A DNA stretch of 64,000 bases from Dryas octopetala (GCA_963921425.1 OY992832.1:31577475-31641474), one strand, 5' to 3'; shown: positions 1-13,217, counted from the first letter of the stretch. Translations and numbers: made by a program. Notes: generated by a model from the sequence alone, not told the origin.

Positions 1-940
1 CAAGCTGTCAAGGTATGAGAAATATTTGACATATGATATGGTCTGTTCATTTTTAAATAGCATGATGTCTGAACCTTGGGGTGCCTTTTTCCTATGGAAT
101 TGTTATTTCTAGTTTAAGTACATCTTGTACCCCTTATTGTTATATTGATATAGGCTGCGTAGTTGTTTTTTGTAGAAATCTTTTTATTATATGACCATGG
201 GTGTTTGCTGAAGAAGCCTTATTATTCATTGCAGCTGTTAGGAGATATTTTATTGGATCGATCGAATTCAGCTGTAATGACTCGATATGTGAGCTCAAGG
301 GACAATTTGAGGATCCTTATGAATCTTCTTAGAGTATGATCTACTCTCCTCCACTGTTTGTTGCTAATTACCATGACCCCGACCAATTTATGGAAACCTG
401 CATGAAACCTCTTTATCTTTTTGCAGAATGGAACTGTATTTTTTCACAATTTCCTTTTTTAAGTTGTTAAAGAAAGCATTTGATTGCCTTTCAAAAATAA
501 AATTTGAATATATTACTGAACTTAAATGTGTTGAATTTTGGTTTTCCTATTTGCAGGAGTCAAGCAAGAGCATCCAGATCGAAGCATTTCATGTTTTCAA
601 GGTTTAGTCCATCCTTTGTGAATTATTAACTTTCAGGGGTACCCATTGGTTCTTTTTATTGACATGTTTTGATGCTCACAGCTATTTGCTGCTAATCAAA
701 ATAAACCTGCTGACATCGTGGGCATACTAGTTGCAAATAGAAGCAAACTTCTACGGCTGTTTGCTGATTTTAAAACTGATAAAGGTAGGCAGGCATTTCT
801 ATTTGCAATTTGTTACCGTTGGTGTGGCACTGTGTTTACATTTTTGCAAATGGTTTGTTTCAGAGGATGAACAATTTGAGGCAGACAAAGCTCAAGTAGT
901 GAGAGAAATTGCTGGCCTGGAACCTAAAGACCACTCATGA
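1..940 (+). CDS. MO25/CAB39-like protein, 3' end (partial)
   Basis: Five exons of the C-terminal part are visible: 1..12, 235..333, 557..601, 682..784 and 864..940, all with GT-AG borders and compatible phases, ending in TGA at 938-940. They give 111 residues of a protein usually about 340 long; the 5' part lies outside the window. The residues [39 protein letters not shown] and the EDEQFEADK tail are characteristic of the MO25 (CAB39) family, helical-repeat scaffolds that bind STE20/SPAK-type kinases and, in plants and fungi, act in polarity and cytokinesis (family knowledge). The 12-base exon at the window edge encodes QAVK, the expected continuation before LLGDILL. An AATAAA-like signal lies near 1126-1136. 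The family assignment is strong; the specific paralogue is not determinable. Confidence 0.9.
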
Positions 941-1992
941 AGGAACTTCTCTTGTATGAGGAATCTGGAGTTTTTTGCTCCATTTAATTGTGAATTTTAG
1001 AGTTGTTAAAGTTCTTGGCGAGATGACGCTATCAACATTGGAAGGAGCCTTATCTTCTATTCACTTCTGTTCCTTCTTGCTATGTAGCTTGTCTAATTAT
1101 GTCAATTATACTTTTGTAAAAGGTAGATAAATAAATCGTAAAAATGTTTAATGGTGGACTTGGGTGATACAAAATTGCAGATGTTTGAATGGTTAGCCAG
1201 TCTTGTAATGTATTTGAATGCAAGCAATGGTTCCACAAGCCCCATTTAATTAACACATCAATGTATATTGGCCTTGCACAGCGCTGGTTTCTGTGCAGAA
1301 GCTGCTCGAATTAGGAAGTTTCTGCAGAAGCTGCGCGAATTATACCATGTAGCAGTTTTTGTTATTTATTTTTGGCTGGTAGTTATGCACCAATTATTCT
1401 AGATTTGGATGGAACATTTTTGCTTAATATAAGTTATAACGAATAAGTTTGTTTTTTCAACTTGGAAAAAAAATAAAAAGACGAGCAGAGTTTGTAATTT
1501 GAGTGTGTCTTGTAGTGAAAGGAGCATAGCTTTCTTTTCAAGCAAAATCAAAAGGGTCATGGGGTCCACAAGTGTACCAGAAAGTGTTGCCCATTTTCTC
1601 AGGTCGAGAATAAAAGGGTAGTTTTGTAATTTTAAGGGGCAGAGCTCTGGCTAGAGCATGTGGGTGTGAGAGTAGGACTTGTGACTAAATCTTGCATGGG
1701 GCATGCGGCAGCTCTCACATAAGGTGAGCCCACCGAAGACTCTCTCCAATCCTTCTACTGTTACTGTCACGACTCACGAGTGAACAACGAATAACGGTAC
1801 ATAGCATATTGGCAGCATATTCCATGCATCTCCCATCTATGGTAAGACCATGATGCCCTTTTACCATAAAGTGAATAAAATAATCCCTGGCATATTAGAA
1901 AAGGAATATTAAATGCCAGTAAATAAAAGGGGCATATACGTCTGACCAAAAAACAAGAAAAAAGGGGGCATATACGCTATGCCATAATGGCC
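941..1992. other. MO25 3' UTR and upstream region of the VTC4-type gene
   Basis: The first 200 bases are the probable 3' UTR of the MO25-like gene. The rest is AT-rich intergenic sequence leading to the next promoter. No ORF here looks coding. Confidence 0.6.
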
Positions 1993-2003
1993 TATATATA
2001 TTT
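1993..2003 (+). promoter_or_regulatory. TATA box of the VTC4-type gene
   Basis: TATATATATTT lies about 100 bp upstream of the ATG at 2102, which leaves a 5' UTR of roughly 70-80 bp. This is a positional inference. Confidence 0.5.
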
Positions 2004-2101
2004 ATGAGTCAGTCCCTTCATGTGGTACGTGAAAGTTCGGTAACAAAGCACAAACCAATCGTCATCATCACTCATCGACATCTACTAACACCGCCAAAAA
2101 A

Positions 2102-4977
2102 ATGGCTGAAAATGGTAGGACCCCATCTCTCTCTTTCTTTTCATTGTTTAATTTTCAAGAGAATTCATGTGCTTCAATTACCGTCATTTCCTTTTTTCTT
2201 TTTCAAAATTAATTCTGAATTTGTTTTGCAAATTCTGTGGTTGTAGATTCGCTTGCTCAGTTCCTCGCCTCTGCAGTTGATGCAGCCAAGAAAGCTGGCC
2301 AGGTCAGTCCCCCCCAACTAAGTTTCACTCTTTTTTTTCTTTCTCATTTCTGATTAGCAGTTACTGAATTGAAGTCTGGTATCTGTATGTATGTGATTTA
2401 TTGTAGCTAATTCGAAAAGGGTTCTACGAGATCAAACATGTGGAGCATAAAGGCCAGGTCTGATAAGTTTTCTCTTTCTAATTATTTAATCAAATGGGTG
2501 TTTAGCCAATTTGGGTTTTGAAAATTAATTGCTAGTGCAGAAATAGTGTAAGCATTTCAAGCGAAAGATCTAGAATTTAATTATTCCTCAAACAAACAAG
2601 ACATATCAGTGAAAGATTTTTCAATAAGTTTTCGTCCCTTGGGAGCCAAATGCTGCATTGAGTTAAAAAGATGTATTTCTTAAATTATAGATTTGATAAA
2701 TGAAAGTTAAGTAAAATTTAGAGATGGAAAATTTATATTATGTGGTTTGAGATAGCCAAGTATTATGTGGCCAAAGATATAGCAAACTACAATTTTAAAA
2801 TTAAATCCTGCATTTTGTTGTGGAGTGCAGGTGGATTTGGTCACAGAAACTGATAAGGCATGTGAAGATCTCATATTTAATCATCTCAAGGAACTTTACC
2901 CCACACATAAGGTTAACTCTTTACCCTCTCTTTTCTACTAAATGTATCAACAAAGTTTTGTATTGGTGCTTAGAATAGCATTGCATCATCTCCTATGAGT
3001 AGTTCTGTTGTGCCCTTTTCTGAACTTTTGTAGTCGCTGTTCATTTTAGTTCATCGGGGAAGAAACTACTGCTGCTTGTGGTGTAACGGAGCTGACTGAT
3101 GACCCCACATGGATAGTTGATCCCCTGGATGGAACAACTAACTTTGTGCATGGGTAAGATTCACTTCTTCTGTTGTAGATGATTGTTTCGTGTCTCTATG
3201 CTGATTGATCCCCATTGCTGTTATTGTCACAACATTATTGATTTGTAGGTTCCCCTTTGTCTGTGTTTCAATTGGTCTTACAATTGGAAAGATTCCTTTA
3301 GTTGGTGTTGTTTACAATCCAATAATTGATGAGGTAAGGATTCTTAGTGAACTCAAGTGATTAGCCATGACTTTTATTCTATTGGAGGTATAGAATTATG
3401 AATGGTCAGAATTATAAATTTTAGAGTGAATAACTTCTGAGGTGAACTATGAATATTTGTCCTTTAAGTAGTACTAGCTGAGGAAATTGTATTAACTGTG
3501 GGTCCATAATATGTAGCTTTTCACTGGCATACGTGGCGGAGGTGCATTTCTAAATGGAAAGCCTATAAAAGGTGACCCTGTCATTCTGTATATTGTTTCT
3601 TAATGATTTACAAAATTTCCTATCAATCTCTAAGAGCTTCATGCTTATGTTTTGAATTACTGCAGTATCATCTCAATCTGAACTTGTGAAGTCTCTCCTT
3701 GCATCTGAGGTTTGTGAATATTTGATAGAGTTAGAATGATGGATGATGGTGTATTATTGTTTTTACGTAATTTGCAGATTTGTTGTCCCCCCCCCCCTAA
3801 AAGAAAGAAAGATAAAAATTAAATGTAGATTGTAAGAGTAAATTACAGCACACAGCAAAGGTTTTACTTAAACAAAGAGGCTATAGAAAATTAGTAATAT
3901 AGGATGCCCTAGGATCACAATGCAGTTACTTTGAACTTACGTTGAGATTAACAATTTATTAGATGCTCTATTCCTGTTTTGAAGACTAGCTTATCCCCTT
4001 CCCTCTTTCCCCCTTCCCGCCTCCCCTCCTCGAGAGGATTCTCTGTTTTGCCCTGCATAGCACCTGAATTTGTAAGAAAACAGATAGGTTGGAATGCATT
4101 TCATATTCATTATTTGCTCTTGCTCATGATATTTCAACTCTTTTTAGTCAAGAGTTAACGGGATAAATTCTACCTTTTAATCCCAAAAATCTGATCATAA
4201 GTTGTACCGAAAGAGCAGGTTGGAACAAAACGGGATAACTTAACAGTGGATGCTACTACAAGGAGGCTAAATAGCTTACTTTTTAAGGTAAAACCAGAAC
4301 TTTCCAATAGTGATCTTCAGTTGTTTGGAATCCCAATTTTATATCAGCTTCTCTTTTGAGCAGGTGAGATCGCTTCGAATGAGTGGCTCTTGTGCTTTGA
4401 ACCTATGTGGAATAGCATGTGGGAGGCTCGATCTATTTTATGAGCTCGGCTTTGGGGGTCCTTGGTATGAGATTATGATCTTCTATTATGCCAGTTAAGT
4501 TTAGCGGTAAGTGATTGACATTGGTTTTTCCTGTGCCTCAGGGATGTGGCAGGTGGTGCTGTGATTGTTACAGAAGCTGGAGGATCTGTGTATGATCCGT
4601 AAGTAACAAATTTCCTTTGCATTCTTTCTTCTTTCTGTTTTCCTAACGTTAGAGACGATAGGCATACTTCGATAGTACTTTTTTGACATGGTAGGTAAAT
4701 AGTTTATCTTCAGCTTGTGGTCATTTACAAATTAATTAGAGTTGGAAATATAAGTGTTTTTCTTTGAAGTGTTCACTGCTGGCAGAGTGGCAGGTCAATA
4801 AATCTAACTTTTGTTAACAAATTTTAAACTTGCATGACATTTTACTTATGTCAAGAGTTGGTTGTGTTCTTTTGCATCAGATCTGGTAAGGACTTTGACA
4901 TCACATCTCAAAGAGTCGCAGCATCAAACCCTTTGCTCAAGGATGGGTTTGTTAAGGCTTTGCTGGAATCAGAATGA
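2102..4977 (+). CDS. VTC4: L-galactose-1-phosphate phosphatase / inositol monophosphatase
   Basis: Twelve exons: 2102..2114, 2247..2302, 2407..2457, 2831..2911, 3050..3153, 3249..3333, 3517..3571, 3666..3709, 4219..4287, 4364..4464, 4542..4598 and 4881..4977. All have GT-AG borders and join in frame into 270 residues, the normal length of plant VTC4/IMP. Mg-dependent phosphatase motifs are present: GEET at the exon 5 start, [15 protein letters not shown] in exon 5 (metal-binding DPLDGT) and WDVAGGAV across exons 10/11 (the WDxAxG signature). The family hydrolyses L-galactose-1-phosphate (ascorbate synthesis) and myo-inositol-1-phosphate in the cytosol or plastid; no transit peptide is seen, so a cytosolic enzyme is likely. 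The start is the first ATG downstream of the TATA box and gives [12 protein letters not shown] second copy of the last exon lies at 5588..5684. VTC4 is used by family resemblance; an IMPL-type is unlikely given the length and sequence. Confidence 0.93.
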
Positions 4978-5423
4978 GACAGCTTCTATCACTATATCTA
5001 TCAAAACTTCTTAAGTCAAACATTTTTTTCTATGATTTATGATCTCATACCCTTGTTCTTATCTATGAAGCAGAAAATTTGCTACCTAATTTGATTATAT
5101 GGGTCTAAGTACCCTTTGCGAAGAGAATATTGAAATTGTATTTACTATTTAGGGCTTAGGCAATGCCAAATTAGTTTTCGAACCTATTGAGATGTCACAT
5201 GGTTGGTAACTTGCTCCAAATTATTGTATGCTAGTTCATAGGAAATTTCGTAAGTGAATATGATGTATCAAATATATGAAATGATGAATAGCTGACTGGT
5301 TCTTCATGGGATTGACTTGCAAAATAGTGAACGTAAAATCTGCTTGAGCCATGAGCCATTCTATTAAGCACACATAAAACTTGTTAAGTAGCTGAAATAC
5401 ATAGGTGAATCCTCAAATATGAA

Positions 5424-5980
5424 ATTAATTTGAGTTGGTAATATAAGTGCTTTTCTTTGAAATGTGCTTTTCTTAGAATATTTGTCAATAACATCCATCT
5501 TTTTGTTAACAAAATTTAAAACATGCATGACATGTTATGTATAAGATTTTACTTATGTCAAGTATTGGTTGTATTCTTTTGCATTAGAACTGGTAAGGAC
5601 TTTGACATCACATCCCAAAGAGTCGCAGCATCAAAACCTCTGCTTAAGGATTCATTTGTTAAGGCTTTGCTGGCATCGGAATGAGACAGCTTCTATCACT
5701 ATATCATCAAATCTTTTAAGTTACACATTTTTCTATGATTCTCATCTCATTCCCCTGTTCTCATCTATGAAGCACTAATTTGCTACCTAATTTGAATATA
5801 TGGGTCTAAGTACCCTTTGTGAAGAGAATATTGAATATTTGGGGCTTAGGCAACGCCAAATTAGGTCGAACCTATTGAGATGTCACATGGTTGGTAATTT
5901 GCTCTAAATTATTGTATGTCACATGCTTGAACCATTCTACTAAGACCTAAAATGTATGTTTGGTAAATCCTCAAATGTCA
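5424..5980 (+). repeat. Tandem duplicate of the VTC4-type terminal exon and flanks
   Basis: About 550 bp resemble 4731..5423 along their whole length: intron 11 tail, last exon, stop and 3' UTR. The copied exon at 5588..5684 keeps the TTAG acceptor, the phase (1 base completes the split Pro codon), the ORF and the TGA. It differs by a few substitutions (Ser to Thr in the first full codon; NPLLKDGF to KPLLKDSF; LLESE to LLASE). It could act as an alternative last exon with an alternative poly(A) site. Whether it is used cannot be told from the sequence. Confidence 0.85.
5588..5684 (+). pseudogene. Candidate alternative last exon of the VTC4-type gene
   Basis: This is the coding part of the duplicated terminal exon: acceptor AG at 5586-5587, 97 nt, stop at 5682-5684, the same length and phase as exon 12. 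Its reading frame is fully intact, so it is either a functional alternative exon or a young relic. Confidence 0.6.
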
Positions 5981-6390
5981 ATACAGAGAGCACCACTCCA
6001 GCTGAAAACATTGGAGTTGATCCACCCCCAAAAGGAAGTGTGCTCTAAGGTTTTTCATGTGCAAAACAACTTTAGTAATGAAATGATATGGAAAAAAATA
6101 TAGCAGGAGAAAATGTAAATATAAATGAGTAACAAACATATCAAATCTCTCAGGTAGCATGTGTAACACAAAGTCAAAGCAAGACTGCCCCAGAACTAAA
6201 TTACCAAAGAATTAACCTCTAATCCACAACTCCCTCAGCACATACTGTCTCCTAACCACACCCATTCGATAAATATACAGAGGGTACAAGAACCTGTATA
6301 CAGAAGGAAGATGAAAGAGGAGGAAGAAACTCAAAAGAACCATTTCCTCTCTCAGACAAAGTATTCTATACGTTCTGCACGCTATGGCCT

Positions 6391-8338
6391 CTAAGCACCG
6401 TAGCCATTGACACCATTGACACCATTCACGCCGTGCGATGGTGCCTTTTCCGATCTCTTCCTCTTCAGCACAACATACCATGTATAAGCTTCCAACAATG
6501 CAGCTTGGACACCCAAAGCAATGATGAGGCCAATGTATGAATTTTTCCAGTTCTTGTTAGGTTTCAAGATGTCGAACCCTTCGAAAATGTTAACGATGCT
6601 AAGGATGATAACAGCATACCCAGTCAGATGGTGGTAGACGTTCCAGTAGAATCTGAATTTGTGATCTTTGTTGGGTCTCAGAAGCAAAGCAAACACCTAC
6701 ATTCAAATTCAAAGCTTTCACTTAGTATGCTAGGACAATAACAAATAGTACCATTGCAAAATTGTTCAATAACATGTCTATGTGCTTTAGTGTTTAGATA
6801 ATAGGGTGAGAACATTTTATTTGAATACCTGAAGTGTTCCAAGGCAGAAAAGGGCAATCCCAATGGTTCTGTGTTTGTCATATTGTAAACCTTTTGAATC
6901 GCTGCCAAGTTTAAGACCAGTGGCCCATCCAGCAACACCAACAATGTATGCTGAGGTTTGGCAAGTGGCATGAACATAAAACCATGCAGGGTCTGCGGAT
7001 TTGAACACCTTCAAGTACCTTGCTACCATGGCACCAAAAGGCATCAAGATACCCCAACTCACTGCATTCAGGATTCCATGGATCTGCAATTTATTTTACA
7101 ATGATGCTAACAAGTTAGGGTTGACAAATTCTGAAAGCCTTCGAGACATTTCGAAAGGAGGATTGCATTCTATATATGATATTAAATACCTCAAAGGCCT
7201 TACAAGAGGAAAAAATTTTGGCAAGTATTTAAGAAAATATCTTCAAACTAGATAAGGATGAACAGGAAAACCGATTCCAAATTATACAAGTTAGAGTTGA
7301 CTAATTCTGATGATGGACTTAACTAACCAGCATCTAAAAGCCTTTTGAGACATTTCAAAAGGAGGATTATATTCTATATATACTGAAAAATATCTCAAGG
7401 CCTTACAGAGCAAGAAGGAAAATTGTGAATTACAATTTGCAAATAGCCAAATACCATTTATGTGGCTCAACAAGGAAATTTTTAAAGAAAATGTCTTAAA
7501 GCAGGAAAAGGATGAACATGAAAACAGATTCCCAATTATACAATTAAAGATTAATTTATAAGGATTCTTCTAATATTTTAACATATAGTACCCCAACTAA
7601 GATTTCTTTCTTTTTTATCTAGAAAAAACCTTGACTTACAGAGCAAAGAACATGAAAACAGAGCAAACCCAGTAAAGAAAATTACAAAATTTGGTTGGAA
7701 TTTCTTACGTTTCTGTTTCTAACAACTGAACTGCCTCCTCCGGTTGAAGCGGTCTGTCCAGAAAGCAAATCCAAAGTCCCCTTGGAATTGAGATTGGCCG
7801 ATAAGCTGGCATGACTCACGGGTTTGTCACTAGAAAGTGGACCCTGTTGCCAAACCTGAAGTATTGTGGTTGAATTGGTTGGAAGTGCCCATGTCCCAAA
7901 TATGGTCATCTCACTGTTCACATACTCGGCTGTCAAATCAGTCACCTCATAACTCAAAGTGCCCTCCGCTAAATCGGTGCTTAACCCTTGAATCGGAGCC
8001 CTGTAGACTCTGGTGGTTCCATTAGACAGTTGAAAAGCAACAAGGGATTGTGCTCCAATCATGGCTTGGCTTGCACTTAGGCTTGGATTGATGGCCCAGG
8101 CGACCCAGGTGGCGGATGAGACCCCAGTCTGTCTGTATGCCATTTCAAGCTTCCCAGTGGACTGGTCAAAGCTCCAATGGAGAAAAGAGTTGAGGTATGA
8201 AAGGTCACTGCAGGAGTTGAAGGCCTTGTTGCTTGTGAATTTGTAGGATGAACAAGTTTGGGCATAGGATGATGGTAAAGAACACAGAGAGAGCAACACA
8301 AAGAAACCAATTACAAGCCTCAACATGCTTGCAGCCAT
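6391..8338 (-). CDS. DOMON-cytochrome b561 domain protein (AIR12/CYBDOM type)
   Basis: Three minus-strand exons, 7709..8338, 6829..7083 and 6391..6696, join in frame into 396 residues. Residues 1-26 form a signal peptide ending in SSYAQ. A DOMON domain covers about residues 45-175. A low-complexity linker (STGGGSSVV) leads to a cytochrome b561 core with hydrophobic helices and the heme-ligand histidines expected of the family: [21 protein letters not shown] and YHHLTGY. The C-terminus is Lys/Arg-rich with a repeated [10 protein letters not shown] tail. CYBDOM proteins are plasma-membrane, ascorbate-reducible trans-membrane electron carriers, several of them auxin-responsive (family knowledge). 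The ATG at 8336-8338 is followed directly by the signal peptide and lies about 100 bp below a TATA-like sequence. The gene is convergent with the VTC4-type gene. The exact paralogue is not assigned. Confidence 0.93.
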
Positions 8339-8433
8339 GGTTGTTGTGCAAGGGACTTGTAAATCTGAATTGGGTATTTCAAGAGAATCAAAGAGAACAA
8401 CAACTTGGGAAGGCTAAGAGAAATGGAGGGTGT

Positions 8434-8443
8434 TCTTATAAGA
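8434..8443 (-). promoter_or_regulatory. TATA-like element of the DOMON-cytochrome b561 gene
   Basis: On the minus strand this reads CTTATAAGA, about 100 bp upstream of the ATG. Positional inference. Confidence 0.4.
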
Positions 8444-11400
8444 CTTGGTGGTGTAAGGTTGTTGGGGGAAGGTTCTGTATTTCACAAAGTGGTTTGAACT
8501 TTGAACTTGATTTTCTAATATTTGTTTTGTTTGTTTTGTTTTCAAAGAAGAATAATATTATAAACGTCTGTGTGGTTTGGAGAACCACCTGCCCTTTTCA
8601 CACACACCTGCCTTGTTGGCCCAACCTCTTGTTCATTCAACGTTTCAACTTTCAACAGCAACAGGACATGTGGCTTTCCAAACTCATTTCGATTGGTGAT
8701 TAAGGAATCATAGAGAGGGATAGATAGTTTGGTCGGCTCTCTCCAAAGTCTTTTTAACGCGGTGAAAACAAACACGGAAAATTAAAACGAATACTAATTG
8801 AAAATAGAAACTGAAAATTACTATTTTGACCCTGAAATTGTCCTACATCACTTTGACTCTCACATGAGTTTGTTGTTTGCCAATTCTTTGTTTTCTACGT
8901 CTCTAATTGAATGTAAGGTATGAGAATTAAAATGAGAGATAGATGCATATGTAACTTATGATAATTAAAGCTGTTTGAGTTTTGATTAATTGGACAAAGC
9001 GGTTACAGGAATGGTTGTTGGAGTGTAATTAAGCACCCCTACATATACATGAAAATAGGGGAACATCAAATAAATTAAAGGAAACATCTTTGTACCTCAA
9101 CACCACAAAATAAGGGTCGATTGTTACATGGGTTTGGTAATTATGTCTCACTACACTCTTGGCATGGTTCCTCTCTTTTTGGAAATTTTTTTTCTTTCAA
9201 TTTTTGTAATCTTACATATTGGTTTTTACTATTTTGTCCCTTAATAATTAAATTGTCTTTCATTAAAGATAAGCTCAATTTTTCTTATTAAATTAAACTC
9301 TGTAAGGTCTTGCTAAATTAATGACATCAAAATTGTTATGACATTATCTCACTCTATACGTCTCATTTATGTTATGAATACTATTATACATATAATTATT
9401 CTCATGTTCAGATGTTTGGAAGTTCAAAATTTCCAAACTTTGTACTAATTCAATGGTTGGATTGGTCCACGCCTAGAATTTATGTTCGCAGAGACCCAGA
9501 AGCCTGGTTGCTTTAATCGGAAGCTTTTTTCCCCAATTTTTTTATCTCATTCTGAACATGGTTGACCAACACGTGAATTCGCAATTGTCATTTCGAAATT
9601 TACATCCGTATAAGAGCATGGCTGATCATACATACATATATATATATGTGTATTCTGTTAAATAGTTTTTAATTTAGGCTTTTAGCTTTAATTTTAATAT
9701 GATGAGGTGTTTATTATGTAATGAGTTTAATATATATTTTATGAGATAACTAAAGCCTCCAGCCACCTCCAGGAAAATAGCAAGCCAATGATAGCATGAT
9801 AGAGTGCGTGAGAGTAACAAAAGTCAAAGCGACTGACTCAGTCAAATGTTCCATGAGACACGCTACATTGCGCGTTGAATCGTCGATACAACTCCTCCGT
9901 CAATTGACTCACTCTCACTACTGTAGCTGCTACATCGTGGATTGTACTGCCTCGGCGACTGGGCCATCAAACGATGCGTTTCGTACTTTTCGCTTGTTGC
10001 CTTGTTGGAGTCGTACGACAACAAGAGGATAGGGAATGGTCGAGATTAGGTTTATGGTTGAGCAGAGCAGGTAACAACCTTGAAGCTTCCTCTGCATCTG
10101 CCGCCTCTGCCTCCCTGGTCAAACCAACTCCCAAACGACCGCGTATATGTCACGGCGCGGGACCCACACCCGTTTCTTGAACAGGTGGCCTAATCACAAC
10201 TCACAACTCAAAAAGCAGGAACCCGTTCCAGCATCATCTGCATTTGTCTTCATATGTCGCCGCTGTATCTTGTCGTTTCTTCTATCGTCGGCTCCGCTGG
10301 TTGTCCACCTGTTTCCCCAAAACACGGCGATATTATTCCCATGAGCTAATTAAATAAATTTGGGACTTCGATTTGTTTATAAAAAAGTAGTATTAAAAAA
10401 TTAATTAATCCTCTAGGCTGTTTTTTTTTATTATATTTGGTCGATACGTACACAATTTAGTGAGGAATGAATATCTTTTGATCAGCACAAACGACAAGTA
10501 CACAGTAGAGAATCTGTGCCAATCCAGTATGATATATGTGTGTCAAAGAATCTCACAAACCTTAACCGTTTGTCCTGCTAGCTGTGCATTCCTATATATT
10601 ATGTTCCTGCACAATATATTTATAAATTAATCTCGATCGTTAATAGTTTATAAGTACTATGCATATTTCTATTAATTAATTAACTTGCGTGCAACATGTG
10701 GTTTGTGAAACAGTGGAGAGAGAAAGAGAGAAATAGGAGAGGAGAGAGAGGATACCACAGCTGGTATCCTGGAGCAGGTAAGTCCCTCTCCATACATATA
10801 TATGTGTGTGTTTATCTCAATTATTGAAGCGAAATTTAAGATTGCATTTACTGAAGGTCTATGTATAACTATATATAACTATTTGTATATACCTTGATTT
10901 AAGGTAAGCTCATGTGAACACTGATCATATATATTAGGGCAGTACGAAACTGCCCCTGCAGGATTTGTAGAGAAGAGAAGTCTGAGCTTGTTGGAAGTGA
11001 TTTGAGTGTTGAGACATTATGTCCACTCTTATATTAATTTTAATTTTAATTTTATGAATCCATAAATAATTCAATTTAAACTAATATATATATATATGTA
11101 TCTATGTATATATGCCTGATAATTCTTAATTTGTTTATGAACAAGCAGGTCTAGTCAACCCATTTACGAGTAGTACTTTTCTTATGTTACATCTGGCTAA
11201 TTAATTGAAATAAAATATATAGATATAAAAGCATCATTAAATAATGTCATATTATATCTCTTGCAATACCAATAACTCATTGTTTCGGTTAATGTGGACT
11301 CTCCAAAGTCAAAAGGCACAAAAATATATGGGGTACGTGTTTTATATTCATGGTTTGATTAAGTGTATTACATGAAAGGCACAAGACAACTAAGCATTCA

Positions 11401-12528
11401 AAAGAAATATTGAGAAGTGGAAATTTGTTCTTCTTTTCTTCTTCTTGTTCAAAAAGCAAAAAAAATCAATTTATGCAAATGCTGTAGGTATAATAGGTAC
11501 GGAGATTGAATTAAAGTAGTCAACGTCAATGACTCAATATATATGGAGCATTCTGTACGTACTCAAGTCAATTAAAATATTCGTAAAACAATCATGTAGG
11601 TTTTGGTTGGTAGCTTTCTCTATCAACACGTGTAGTCAAGAGAGAAAAAAAACGTTCATTACATTCACATAAAAGGATCAGAGTGTCTTTGCAAGTACAT
11701 CTCCTCGGCTCTCATGTTTTAGGACTCAAGATCACTCATTAAAGATTTATGCATAAAAAAAATTATACACAAACCTTTAATCACTCATTAAAGATAAAAA
11801 CGTTCATACATTGTTGCTGTTGAAAACGTCTCGATTACGTATATGGCCAAGACTGCAATAATATCAAGTCATGTTTTTAAGATGCACGAGTATGGCACCA
11901 CATGGCCGAAGGTCGAGTGTAGAATGGGAAAAATGAAGCTAGTTCGTGGAAAAGTTCTGACTTCTTACCAATTGATTGTTCAGTCAAGAAGGAACGAGTA
12001 AGTTAGCTTAGGTTCTTTTTTCTGCCTAGGGTGCTAGGACATGATCACTAGCTAGTCGTGATTAATTAATGATTTTAGTGTGGTCGAATTCGACAGTTTG
12101 CTCAACTGGATTCAGATCAAGTGTGCAAATTAATAAAAGCAATAAACTTTATTTAAGAAAGTAAACTTGATTCGATTAACTTATATATGGCTGGTAAACA
12201 ATTCTTGAACAATTGTTATTTTAACCACAACCTAACCATGAGAGTACATAGAAGAGAAATGTAAGTAACAACAAAACATGAAATCGATATTAATTAAGAA
12301 ATGACTTTCTTAGCAGAGCTTACAAACAAGATGAAATGCTAAAATTAAAGGAAACATAGATCAAATAGATATTTTGGGCGAGTATCATGAAGGAAATTCT
12401 TCAAGACATGATGCTTGATCTGGGGTAATTCTCAAAGGAATTGTTAGGTTGTTGATTTGGCAAAAAGTCCTTCTGTTGATACCCATCAGATTATCGAGCA
12501 GAACTACCTCCACACAGTGACCAATGAA
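8444..12528. other. Gene-free AT-rich intergenic region
   Basis: No convincing coding exon on either strand. The short ORFs around 9796-10344 have no recognisable domain. Two short perfect stem-loops lie at 10750..10769 and 10937..10955. At 12385-12530 the minus strand has about 48 protein-like codons that stop upstream in frame; I cannot name them. Confidence 0.6.
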
Positions 12529-12536
12529 CTCCTGAC

Positions 12537-13209
12537 CAGGGCCGGCTTTTAGGGGGGGTGCACCTGTGCGATCGCACAGGGCCCCCAATTTTGGAGGGCC
12601 CCAAAATATTAGGCCCAGATATATGTATATATTTAATTTTTTTATTATTATTCTAATTAAACCAATAAGCCCAACCTCCCATATTACAATTTTTTTTTTT
12701 TCAATGGATAATATCTACGAGACATATTCTCTTTCACTTTCGTGTCTCTCTCTATTCTCTCTATTCTATATCGAAGTTTTCCAAAATCCTTCATTCTAGT
12801 GTGTTTAATCTCATGATTCTCATCTTGCATGTTTCAATAATCAAACTTAGAACTCCTCTTTGCCTCTTTGGTTCCTTTTCCTTGGTTTATTTTATTGTTT
12901 ATCTATTTGATTTGGTAATGAGTTGGGTGCCATCCCCTCTAGACCTTTCTTCAAGACAATATTAAAATTTTAAACCCCTAAATTAGTTGCAGGTATATTC
13001 TTTTCTTTATTAACTAATGAATTTTTTTATTCTTTTGGTTTTGGGTTTATTTATTTTGGAGTTGTGCAAAATAAATTAAATAATCACTATTTTATTATCT
13101 TAATTGCAGTTGAGAAGTGAGAAAGCTGAAATCATACAATTAATATGTAAGAAAAGGCCTAATTTTTTTTAATTGGCACAGGGCCTCCTAAATTTTTGAG
13201 ACGGCCCTG
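12537..13209. mobile_element. hAT-superfamily non-autonomous element with 8-bp TSD
   Basis: The 673-bp element begins CAGGGCCGGC and ends GACGGCCCTG, and is flanked by a perfect 8-bp direct duplication CTCCTGAC (12529..12536 and 13210..13217). The 8-bp duplication and the CAGGGCCGG termini are hAT features. It has no transposase ORF. It shares its subterminal G/C-rich design with the element at 58523..59307. Confidence 0.85.
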
Positions 13210-13217
13210 CTCCTGAC

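Noticed and set aside
5569..5778. Independent small gene after VTC4
   Set aside because: The ORF is a different frame of the duplicated terminal exon; the supported frame is the exon at 5588..5684.
9796..10344. Three overlapping plus-strand ORFs
   Set aside because: No domain or splice signals that extend them; moderate GC content only.
12385..12588. 67-codon minus-strand ORF across the hAT border
   Set aside because: Codons before the hAT border look protein-like, but an in-frame stop is just upstream and no family is recognised. The hAT end contributes the N-terminal residues.
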